Source: Caulobacter mirabilis
GTDB lineage: Bacteria > Pseudomonadota > Alphaproteobacteria > Caulobacterales > Caulobacteraceae
Assembly (NCBI RefSeq): GCF_002749615.1
Contig: NZ_CP024201.1
Span: forward strand, 868,001 to 932,000
Length of the DNA stretch: 64,000 bases
Reading direction: 5' to 3'
The first letter of the stretch is position 1. Each line of letters starts with the position of its first letter. Below, in pieces: positions 53,211 to 61,358 of this stretch. Under the pieces are notes generated by a model. It was not told the origin of the DNA. It saw only the letters and a program-made list of their open reading frames with translations, and made no database searches. The position numbers and the translations under genes are program-made.

Positions 53211-53325
53211 TTGCGTCCTTCGACACGGCCTTTCAGGCCCGCTCAGGATGACTTAGGTCGGCGTATCGCCATAGACTTAGTCATCCTGAGCAGCCGCGCG
53301 AGGCGGGGCGTGTCGAAGGACGCAA
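53211..53325. repeat. Dispersed-type intergenic inverted repeat
   Basis: TTGCGTCCTTCGACACG (53211-53227) is the exact reverse complement of 53309-53325, and GCTCAGGATGAC (53241-53252) that of 53280-53291. The motifs CCTTCGACACG and CTCAGGATGAC are typical of short repeats scattered between genes in Caulobacterales and related groups. As RNA it would form a long hairpin between the divergent methyltransferase and gloB genes. No second copy was noticed in the window. Confidence 0.8.
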
Positions 53326-53335
53326 TGAGGTCGAT

Positions 53336-54088
53336 ATGCCCGTCAAGATTCACCAGTTCCCCTGCCTGTCCGACAACTACGGCTTTCTTGTGCGCGACGA
53401 GGCCTCGGGACGAGTGGCGACGATCGACACGCCCGACGCCGACGCCATCCTGGCGGAGCTCGACAAGCTGGGCTGGTCGCTGGATCTGGTCCTGAACACC
53501 CACTGGCACCCGGACCACGCCGGCGGCAACGCCCGGCTGAAGGCCGAGACGGGTTGCACCGTCGTGGGCCCGGCGGAGGTCGAGCGCATCGGCGCCGCGC
53601 CGGATCGCGTCGTGGTCGAGGGCGACGTCGTCACCCTGGGCGACACCGCCTTTGAGGTCATCGACACCGGCGGCCATACGCTGGGCCACATCAGCTACTA
53701 CGATGCGGTCGACCATGTCGCCTTCGTCGGCGACACCCTGTTCGCGCTCGGCTGCGGCCGGCTGTTCGAGGGCACGCCGCAGCAGATGTGGGTCAGCCTG
53801 CAGAAGCTGGCCGCGCTGCCCGAAGACGTCGTCGTCTACTGCGCCCACGAATACACCGCCTCCAACGCGCGCTTCGCCCTGTCGGTCGACGCCGATCCGG
53901 CGCTGAAGACGCGGACCGACGCCGTCTTCGCCGCCCGCGAGCGCGGCGAGTGGACCGTGCCGACCCGCATCGGCCTCGAGAAGGCCACCAACCCCTTCCT
54001 GCGCGCGCCGCTGCTGCGGCCGGACATCGCCGACCCGGCCGAGGCCTTCGGCGCCGTGCGGGCGGCCAAGGACGCCTTCAAGGGATGA
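53336..54088 (+). CDS. gloB: Hydroxyacylglutathione hydrolase (glyoxalase II)
   Basis: 250 residues, metallo-beta-lactamase fold. The dinuclear metal site THWHPDHAGGN gives His56, His58, Asp60 and His61; further ligands are in GHTLGHISY, VGDTLFALGCGRLFEG and CAHEYT. The glyoxalase II C-terminal domain with the glutathione-binding stretch (PTRIGLEKATNPFLR) is present. It hydrolyses S-lactoylglutathione to lactate in methylglyoxal detoxification. The following gene's ATG overlaps its stop. Confidence 0.96.
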   Translation: MPVKIHQFPCLSDNYGFLVRDEASGRVATIDTPDADAILAELDKLGWSLDLVLNTHWHPDHAGGNARLKAETGCTVVGPAEVERIGAAPDRVVVEGDVVTLGDTAFEVIDTGGHTLGHISYYDAVDHVAFVGDTLFALGCGRLFEGTPQQMWVSLQKLAALPEDVVVYCAHEYTASNARFALSVDADPALKTRTDAVFAARERGEWTVPTRIGLEKATNPFLRAPLLRPDIADPAEAFGAVRAAKDAFKG

Positions 54089-54492
54089 CCGCGGCCGAGG
54101 TCATCGCGATCCTGGGCCTGGAGCCGCATCCGGAGGGCGGCTGGTACCGCCAGACCTTCCGCGACGCGGCCCAGTCGCCGGACGGCCGGGCAGCGTCGAC
54201 GGCGATCTACTTCCTGCTCGAAGCCGGACAGGAGAGCCGCTGGCACCGTGTGCACGGCTCGGTCGAGGTCTGGTTCTTCCACGCCGGCGCGCCGCTGCTG
54301 CTGAGCGTGGAGCTGGACGAGATCCGGCTGGGGCCGGACCTCGCCGCCGGCGAGCGGCCGCAGGGCCTGGTCCCGGCCGGCGCCTGGCAGAAGGCGCGGT
54401 CTCTGGGCGACTGGACGCTGGTCAGCTGCACGGTCGCGCCGGGCTTCGAGTTCGCGAACTTCGAGATGGCGCCGGAGGGATGGACCCCCTAG
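54085..54492 (+). CDS. DUF985 family cupin protein
   Basis: 135 residues. Family marks are GLEPHPEGGWYRQTFRD, STAIYFLLEAGQESRWHRVHGSVEVWFFHAGAPL and SCTVAPGFEFANFEMA. The fold is a single-domain cupin with His and Glu near the expected metal or ligand site. Biochemical function is not established. The ATG overlaps the gloB stop (ATGA), so the two are co-translated. The stop shares a CTAG with the convergent DUF4908-like gene. Confidence 0.88.
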   Translation: MTAAEVIAILGLEPHPEGGWYRQTFRDAAQSPDGRAASTAIYFLLEAGQESRWHRVHGSVEVWFFHAGAPLLLSVELDEIRLGPDLAAGERPQGLVPAGAWQKARSLGDWTLVSCTVAPGFEFANFEMAPEGWTP

Positions 54493-55274
54493 CGGGTGGC
54501 GGCCACGTGGATGATGCGGTCGGAGGACGGGCGGCCGGCCATGCCGTCGTCTGGCGTCACCACGATCAGCAGGACGCCGTTCTTCAGGACAACCGACGGC
54601 CGGGCGCCCTCGACGATCACGACCTTGCCGATCTTCTCCAGCTGGACGCGGCCCTTCGGGGTGGAGGACAGGCGGACGATGGCCTCGGACGCGATCACCG
54701 AGGCGTCGGCGATCAGCGGCGAGGAGGCCGGCGTGGCGTCGGCCTCGAAGGCGATCACGCGGCCCGAGGCCTTGCTCGCCCGGGCGCTGGACAGCCGCAT
54801 CAACTGATAGAGGGCCAGGGGGCTGACGGGTTTCAGGCGCAGGGCCGGGGCGGCGCCCATCACCTCCGCCGACGAGCCGGAGGGCCGCTTGCGGGTGAAC
54901 AGGGTGAACCCGCCCAGCTTGGTGGCCCGCAGGATGATCTGGCCCAGATCGTTCTTGTAGTTGATGTCCCCGCGCGGCCCGACTTCGGGCTGCAGGGCCC
55001 AGACCTCGTAGCTGCTCTCGAACTTCAGCAGGGGCTTGCCGCTGCTGCGGTCGAGGATGAAGCCCTCGCCGGTTTCGGAGACGTAGCGGGCCACCGGCGG
55101 CGCGGCCGGGCGGCGCTGGGTCTGATCGGCGCGCTCGCCGAACAGGAAGTCCTTCAGCGATCCCTGGGCAAGCGCCGGCGACGCCGCCAACGAGAGCAGC
55201 GCGAGCGCCGCGGCGAGGATCGCCGCAGCTGCTTCAGGAACCCGGAAACCCGTCCTCGCCATTCCCCCAGCCAT
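54489..55274 (-). CDS. DUF4908-like exported protein
   Basis: 261 residues from ATG 55274 (MAGGMARTG), with a signal peptide ending LAASPALA. The mature part (LKDFLFGERADQTQRRPAAPPVARYVSETGEGFILDRS) and the beta-rich remainder match what I recall of the DUF4908 family in Caulobacterales. No catalytic motif is seen. A longer frame to 55331 would add a hydrophilic leader before the signal. It is co-directional with and just downstream of phaB, but the 64-base gap need not mean one operon. Confidence 0.72.
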   Translation of the reverse strand: MAGGMARTGFRVPEAAAAILAAALALLSLAASPALAQGSLKDFLFGERADQTQRRPAAPPVARYVSETGEGFILDRSSGKPLLKFESSYEVWALQPEVGPRGDINYKNDLGQIILRATKLGGFTLFTRKRPSGSSAEVMGAAPALRLKPVSPLALYQLMRLSSARASKASGRVIAFEADATPASSPLIADASVIASEAIVRLSSTPKGRVQLEKIGKVVIVEGARPSVVLKNGVLLIVVTPDDGMAGRPSSDRIIHVAATR

Positions 55275-55338
55275 GCACGGCGACTGGGGCGATTCTTGGA
55301 CGGGTTCCAGGCCGTGATCAAGCAAGGCCAAGGTCGTT

Positions 55339-56064
55339 CTACGACGCCAGATACTGCCCGCCGTTGAGTGTGAACGTCGCGCCGGTCACAAATCCGGCCC
55401 GCTCGCCCGACAGATAGGAGACCATGTCGGCGATCTCCTCGCCCTTGCCCAGGCGGCCGACGGGGATGCCCGCGATGATGCCCTGGAGCACGTTCTCGGG
55501 CACCGCGGCGACCATGTCGGTGTCGATGTAGCCCGGGCAGATCACGTTGACGGTGATGCCCTTCTTGGCGTTCTCGAGCGCCAGCGCCTTGGTGAAGCCG
55601 ATCACCCCGGCCTTGGCCGCGGAGTAGTTGGTCTGGCCGACCTGACCCTTCTGGCCGTTGATCGAGCTGATGTTGACGATCCGGCCCCAGCTGCGTTCAC
55701 GCATCCCGTCGATGACCTGACGGGTCATGTTGAACGCGCTGTCCATGTTGACGCGGATCACCTCGGACCACTGCTCGTACGACATCTTGTGGAAGAAGCC
55801 GTCGCGCGTGATGCCGGCGTTGTTGACGAGCACGTCGATCGGGCCGAGCTCGCCGGCGACAGCCTCGGCCGCGCGCTTGCAGTCGTCGAACGAGCCGACA
55901 TTCCCCTTCACCACCATGACGCCCAGCTCTCTGGCCGTGGCGTTGGCGGCCTCGTCGTTGCCGGAATAGCCGGCCGCCACCTTGAGGCCGTCGGCCTTCA
56001 GGCGCTCGACGATGGCGCGGCCGATGCCCCGCGTGCCGCCGGTGACGAATGCAACCCTGGTCAT
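55339..56064 (-). CDS. phaB: Acetoacetyl-CoA reductase PhaB
   Basis: 241 residues, short-chain dehydrogenase fold. Cofactor site TGGTRGIGRAI (residues 9-19), NNAGITRDGFFHKM typical of PhaB, catalytic Ser in NISSINGQKGQ and YSAAK (Tyr, Lys). It reduces acetoacetyl-CoA to (R)-3-hydroxybutyryl-CoA with NADPH, the second step of polyhydroxybutyrate synthesis. It follows phaA by 59 bases on the same strand. Confidence 0.96.
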   Translation of the reverse strand: MTRVAFVTGGTRGIGRAIVERLKADGLKVAAGYSGNDEAANATARELGVMVVKGNVGSFDDCKRAAEAVAGELGPIDVLVNNAGITRDGFFHKMSYEQWSEVIRVNMDSAFNMTRQVIDGMRERSWGRIVNISSINGQKGQVGQTNYSAAKAGVIGFTKALALENAKKGITVNVICPGYIDTDMVAAVPENVLQGIIAGIPVGRLGKGEEIADMVSYLSGERAGFVTGATFTLNGGQYLAS

Positions 56065-56123
56065 GTGTCCCGCTTCCCTCTTTGGCTCCCGTCCTTCTCC
56101 CTCGAGAACGGAAGATGCTCAGG

Positions 56124-57395
<1,272 letters not shown>

Positions 57396-57410
57396 TCATC
57401 CGAGATTCTC

Positions 57411-57419
57411 GCACTGCAA
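57411..57419. promoter_or_regulatory. Possible PhaR-type site between phaA and phaR
   Basis: GCACTGCAA lies in the 216-base divergent region. PhaR proteins of other alphaproteobacteria bind TGC-rich dyads of this kind. Only one half is well formed, so the call is weak. Confidence 0.3.
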
Positions 57420-57515
57420 CATGATGGTTACGGAAGGCCCCACTGGCGCCATGCCTTTGCATCCGCGATAGTGCGGCGCGAAAAAGCGCTGCAAGGCGTT
57501 GCTCAGGGAATGGAA

Positions 57516-58169
57516 ATGGCCGATCAGCCCGAAGCCGGCGAAAACGCTGCCGGAGAGAAAAACGGCGAACGCGTCGTCATCAAGAAGTACGCGAACCGGC
57601 GACTCTACAACACCGCGTCCAGCTCCTACGTCACGCTGGAGCATCTGGCGGACATGGTTCGCGAGGGCGTCGACTTCGTCGTCTACGACGCCAAGACGGG
57701 CGAGGACATCACCCGTTCCGTCCTGACCCAGATCATCTTCGAGGAAGAGAATCGCGGCGGCGGCCAGAACCTGCTGCCGATCCAGTTCCTCCGTCAGCTG
57801 ATCCGTTTCTATGGCGACCAGATGCAGGCCTTCGTGCCGAGCTACCTGGAGATGAGCCTGGAGAACTTCGCCAAGCAGCAGGAGCGGTTCCGCAGCCAGT
57901 TCGCGGCGATGAACCCCGGCGCCGGCGCCGGCGCCGGCCTGGGCGTCTACGAGGAGCAGATCCGGCAGAACATGGCGCTGTTCGACCGGGCCATGAAGAT
58001 GTTCTCGCCCTTCCCGTACGCCGGCCAGGGCGGCGCGGCCGAGCCCGCGCCCGCCGCGAAGCCGGCCGAACCGGCCGCGCCGAGCAAGGAAGTCGAGGCG
58101 CTGGACGAGCTGAAGAAGCAGATGGCGGCTATGCAGGCCCAGCTTGAGAAGCTCGCTTCCAAGGGATGA
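57516..58169 (+). CDS. phaR: Polyhydroxyalkanoate synthesis regulator PhaR
   Basis: 217 residues from ATG 57516, which has AGGGA 6 bases upstream; the ATG at 57510 lies right against that site and is less likely. The PHB/PHA accumulation regulator DNA-binding domain is VVIKKYANRRLYNTASSSYVTLEHLADMVREG, followed by the PHB-accumulation domain (TRSVLTQIIFEEE, LLPIQFLRQLIRFYGDQMQAFVPSYLE). The tail is Ala/Pro-rich with a final short coiled coil (LDELKKQMAAMQAQLEKL). PhaR represses phasin and PHA genes until PHB granules titrate it. Confidence 0.95.
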   Translation: MADQPEAGENAAGEKNGERVVIKKYANRRLYNTASSSYVTLEHLADMVREGVDFVVYDAKTGEDITRSVLTQIIFEEENRGGGQNLLPIQFLRQLIRFYGDQMQAFVPSYLEMSLENFAKQQERFRSQFAAMNPGAGAGAGLGVYEEQIRQNMALFDRAMKMFSPFPYAGQGGAAEPAPAAKPAEPAAPSKEVEALDELKKQMAAMQAQLEKLASKG

Positions 58170-58199
58170 ATTAACCAGTCCGGGCCTAGCGTTTCCACC

Positions 58200-58541
58200 A
58201 TGACTCGTCCGATCGACCCTCTGCGTCCCTACGGCGAGCGGCGCCAGACGCGCCGCCGTGCGGAGGATCGCGACGAGGCGACGGCCGGCGAGAACGGCGG
58301 GGCCAACCTGCCGGTCCCGATCGAGGCCGAGCCGGAGGAAAGGCCCCGCGCGGAACCGAAGAGGGCCGACGCCTATTCGGCCTTCGACGCGCATCTCTAT
58401 GGCCAGGAAAACCAGCGGCGGGGTCTGCGCGGCGGCAAGCCGGTGCTCGACAGCGCGCGGGCGACCTATCTGGGGACGGAGTTCTCCGGTCCGGCGGACC
58501 GACGCCCGCCCAAGGGTCTGCTCAAGAAGACCGACATCTGA
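58200..58541 (+). CDS. Hypothetical hydrophilic protein after phaR
   Basis: 113 residues, very hydrophilic and charged, probably disordered at the N-terminus (RQTRRRAEDRDEATAGENGG). The more conserved-looking C-terminal half reads ADAYSAFDAHLYGQENQRRGLRGGKPVL and ARATYLGTEFSGPADRR. No known domain. It starts 30 bases after phaR on the same strand and may be co-transcribed. Codon usage matches the surroundings, which supports a real gene. Confidence 0.72.
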   Translation: MTRPIDPLRPYGERRQTRRRAEDRDEATAGENGGANLPVPIEAEPEERPRAEPKRADAYSAFDAHLYGQENQRRGLRGGKPVLDSARATYLGTEFSGPADRRPPKGLLKKTDI

Positions 58542-58544
58542 GGC

Positions 58545-59558
58545 TCAGGTCTCGGGAAAGCGCGCCGCGCGCGGGCTGTCGCCGGTCCAGCGCTTGAACG
58601 CTCGCGAGAAGGCCGCCGGCTCCGAAAAGCCGACCAGATAGGCGGTCTCGTTCACCGAGGCGCGCTTGCCGCCCAGGTAGTGCAGCGCCAGCCGCCGGCG
58701 CAGATCGTCCAGCACCCGTTCGAAGGTCGCGTCCTCGGCCTTGAGCTTGCGATACAGCGTCTGTCGGCTGAGGCCCATCCGGCGGGCGATCAGGTCCATG
58801 TTGGCCTGGCCGGTGTGCAAGATCGGCATCAGCAGGCTCTCGACCCGCCCACGCACGGACTTCGAAGCCTCCAGGTTCGCCATCAGCGCGTCGGCATGCG
58901 CGCTCAGGACGCCGAAGACGTAGCGCGGCTGAAGCTGCACCCGGTGCGTCGTCAGGGTCGGGTCGAGCCGCATCGCGTTCCAGTCGCTGTCGAACCTGAC
59001 GGGGCACTGGAAGATGCGGTCGTACTCGGTGCGATGAACCGGGGCGGAATGGGTGACGTGCACCTCGAGCACATGCGGCCGGGGCAGGAAGCGGCGCGGA
59101 CCACAGGTTAGCCGGGCGAACGTCGTCTCCGTCATCTCCGGGAAGGCGTTCGGCTCGTCGCGCGTGTCGATCATCCAGAACCCGCCGTCGTGGACGTCGA
59201 GCCGGAAGCGGGACTCGGCGCCGAGATCGACCTCGGCGACCAGCCGGCCATAGCGATTGAGCTGGGCGAAGGCCTCCATCATCGTCTCGGACGCGTTGGT
59301 CAGCAGGCCGACGATCGACACCTCCGACATGTCGACGGCCTCGGCGAAGCGCAGGGGCAGGGCCGGATCGCCGGTCAGGTCTTTCGCGGCGCGCACCAGG
59401 GCGACATAGCGCGCCATCGGCAGCCGTCCGTCGTGATCGGACAGGTCCGCGGCGGTCACGCCCGACCGTTCGCCCAGCGCCCGCGCCTCGGCGCCTCTGG
59501 TCACGGCGAAGTCGAGGAAGCCCTTCGCCAGCCCGGCGGAGACGGTCGGCTCAGCCAT
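58545..59558 (-). CDS. AraC family transcriptional regulator
   Basis: 337 residues. The N-terminal ~200 residues match the AraC-type arabinose_bd (OruR/MmsR-like) sensory domain. The C-terminal double HTH includes ANMDLIARRMGLSRQTLYRKLKAEDATFERVLDDLRRRLALHYL and SVNETAYLVGFSEPAAFSRAFKRWTGDSPRAAR. Proteins of this subtype usually control catabolic or lipid genes. Its target is not evident; the divergent membrane-protein gene across 115 bases is a candidate. It ends 3 bases from the convergent hypothetical gene. Confidence 0.92.
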   Translation of the reverse strand: MAEPTVSAGLAKGFLDFAVTRGAEARALGERSGVTAADLSDHDGRLPMARYVALVRAAKDLTGDPALPLRFAEAVDMSEVSIVGLLTNASETMMEAFAQLNRYGRLVAEVDLGAESRFRLDVHDGGFWMIDTRDEPNAFPEMTETTFARLTCGPRRFLPRPHVLEVHVTHSAPVHRTEYDRIFQCPVRFDSDWNAMRLDPTLTTHRVQLQPRYVFGVLSAHADALMANLEASKSVRGRVESLLMPILHTGQANMDLIARRMGLSRQTLYRKLKAEDATFERVLDDLRRRLALHYLGGKRASVNETAYLVGFSEPAAFSRAFKRWTGDSPRAARFPET

Positions 59559-59673
59559 GCCGCCGGCTCCTGTCGCCTGGGATCATGTCTTTGGCGTCCA
59601 GCATCATGGCCCGCGCCGCCTGTCGGATGGACTCTAGGCGCCCCGATCCGGGCCGTCGAGTGAGGAGCCGCCG

Positions 59674-60360
59674 TTGTCGTCCCTGTCGATTCTTCACGCG
59701 GTCTTGGGCGCCGCCGGGCTGGTCTCGGGCGCGACGGCGATCCTGGCGCCCAAGGGGCAATGGCTTCATCGGCGGGCCGGCGCGGTCTTCTTCTTCGTCA
59801 TGCTGGGAACGGCGTCCAGCGGCGCGGGGCTGGCGGTTCTGAAGGGAGAGGCCAACAACGCCGTCGCGGGAACGATCACCGCCTATCTGCTGCTCACCGG
59901 CCTGATGGCGGTGCGACAGCGGGAAGGAAGGGCCGGATTCTTCGAGCTCGGGGCCTTCCTGTTCTCGGCCGGCGGCGCGGCGATCGCCTTCTACTTCGCG
60001 GTCGACGCCGTCCGCAGCGGCGGCGCGATGCTCGGCGGCGTACCCTATGTGGTGTTCGCGTCGATCATGAGCCTGGCGGCGTTGCTGGACCTCAGCGTGG
60101 TGCTGCGCCAGGGCGTCGCCGGACGTCAGCGCATCGCCCGGCACCTCTGGCGCATGAGCCTGGGGTTCGCCGCCGCGGTAGGCTCTTTCTTCCCAGGGCA
60201 GATCGAGATCTTCCCGGCGGCGGTTCAGAACGTCCGTCCGGTGATCCTGCTGTTCATCCCTCTGTTCTCGGTGCTGGGCCTGATGCTGTTCTGGCTGGCG
60301 CGGGTCCTGTTCACGAACGCGTTCGGGCCAGCCGCGCCAGCTCGGTCTCCAGCGCCGTGA
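59674..60360 (+). CDS. DUF2306-like integral membrane protein
   Basis: 228 residues from a TTG with GAGGAG 7 bases upstream. About seven TM helices are visible. The pattern LHAVLGAAGLVSGATAIL, PKGQWLHRRAGAVFFFVML and ARHLWRMSLGFAAAVGSFF, with conserved His, resembles DUF2306 membrane proteins, some of which look cytochrome-b-like. Function unknown. The last 50 bases overlap the convergent HTH-like gene. Confidence 0.72.
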   Translation: MSSLSILHAVLGAAGLVSGATAILAPKGQWLHRRAGAVFFFVMLGTASSGAGLAVLKGEANNAVAGTITAYLLLTGLMAVRQREGRAGFFELGAFLFSAGGAAIAFYFAVDAVRSGGAMLGGVPYVVFASIMSLAALLDLSVVLRQGVAGRQRIARHLWRMSLGFAAAVGSFFPGQIEIFPAAVQNVRPVILLFIPLFSVLGLMLFWLARVLFTNAFGPAAPARSPAP

Positions 60361-60628
60361 CCCGTCGTTCCAGTTCGGCGATGCGGGACAAGGGGTCGGC
60401 GCCCGGCGTGGGGGTGGATATCCCCGCGTGCAGCGCCACCTCGGCGCCGGTGACGCCCAGCAATTCGGCGAAGGCCGCGACCTCGGCCGCCGACAGTTCG
60501 CGCTGATCCTTCCAGACCAGGGCCAGATCGTCCTCGCCGATGCCGGCGACGGCGGCGAGCACTGCGCGCGACAGGCCGCGATCGGCCAGCCGCGAGTCGA
60601 ACCAATCCTTGTCGAAGAAAAGCGCCAT
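60311..60628 (-). CDS. Small XRE-like protein with coiled-coil tail
   Basis: 105 residues. The first 60 (DKDWFDSRLADRGLSRAVLAAVAGIGEDDLALVWKDQRELSAAEVAAFAELLGV) have the spacing of an XRE helix-turn-helix. The last 25 form a coiled coil (LSRIAELERRVTALETELARL). Such short proteins are common in alphaproteobacteria and their targets are unknown. The ribosome binding site is poor. It overlaps the 3' end of the convergent membrane-protein gene by 50 bases. Confidence 0.65.
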   Translation of the reverse strand: MALFFDKDWFDSRLADRGLSRAVLAAVAGIGEDDLALVWKDQRELSAAEVAAFAELLGVTGAEVALHAGISTPTPGADPLSRIAELERRVTALETELARLARTRS

Positions 60629-60756
60629 GGGGGGAACTGGTCCGGGTCTTGCTTAACCGGTGGTGAATCCGATCCTGGAGTCCCCGCCCGTGTCCATCGC
60701 CATCCGCATCCTCGACATCGCCTTCGTCACGGTGCTTTTCACCGTCCTGACCTAGG

Positions 60757-61188
60757 TCAGGCGTCCGCGCTGCTCGCGAGGTCGATGTCGCGGCGGGCGG
60801 CGATGATGGTGACGATGAAGCCTGCGAGCACATCGAGCAGGACCATCAGCGTCATCAGGAAGAAGGTCGAGGTGGCGAAGGCCGGCGCCAGCAGGAACTC
60901 GACCAGGCAGACGATGAACAGGATCATCGACAGCGAGTGGTTGATGATCGCGATCCGCCGGCTGGTGGTCGACTTCAGCAGCTCTATGAACAGCACGATC
61001 AGCGCCAGGGCGAGCAGCAGGTCCGACAGGCTGATCGGCCAGGGCGAGCCCGAGGTCATGGCGATGGTGAACAGCGGCTCGCCGAACCGCGTGGTCGCCT
61101 CGGTCGAGGCGAACCCGCCCGCGAGCGTCAGCGCGACGAGATTGTAGACCAGCACCGGCAGCGCCAGCAGCGGAAACGCAGCGAACAT
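60757..61188 (-). CDS. Hypothetical four-helix membrane protein
   Basis: 143 residues from ATG 61188. Four TM segments: FAAFPLLALPVLVYNLVALTL, LLLALALIVLFIELL, SLSMILFIVCLVEFLLAPAF and FFLMTLMVLLDVLAGFIVTIIAARRD. The loop SGSPWPISLSDLLLALALI is conserved-looking. No domain name is assigned. The frame stays open far upstream, but that is antisense to the TonB receptor. The gene stands alone between the XRE-like gene and the receptor. Confidence 0.75.
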   Translation of the reverse strand: MFAAFPLLALPVLVYNLVALTLAGGFASTEATTRFGEPLFTIAMTSGSPWPISLSDLLLALALIVLFIELLKSTTSRRIAIINHSLSMILFIVCLVEFLLAPAFATSTFFLMTLMVLLDVLAGFIVTIIAARRDIDLASSADA

Positions 61189-61358
61189 GACGGCGACCCC
61201 CAAGTTCCGGATAACCCGGTTCGCAAGGGTTAACGCCTTTCCGCGCCTCGGTGAAGCCGGCGCACGTGGTGATTCCAGGCCGTCGTTCGGCGCCGCCGGA
61301 CGCCGGCGCGAAAGGGGGAGGACCCGTCGCCGGGACCTCCCCCTCCATCGAGCCGGTA

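Noticed and set aside
60690..60755. Tiny frame encoding MSIAIRILDIAFVTVLFTVLT after a GTG
   Set aside because: It has a hydrophobic small-protein look and GGAG 9 bases upstream, but is too short and isolated to support without conservation data.
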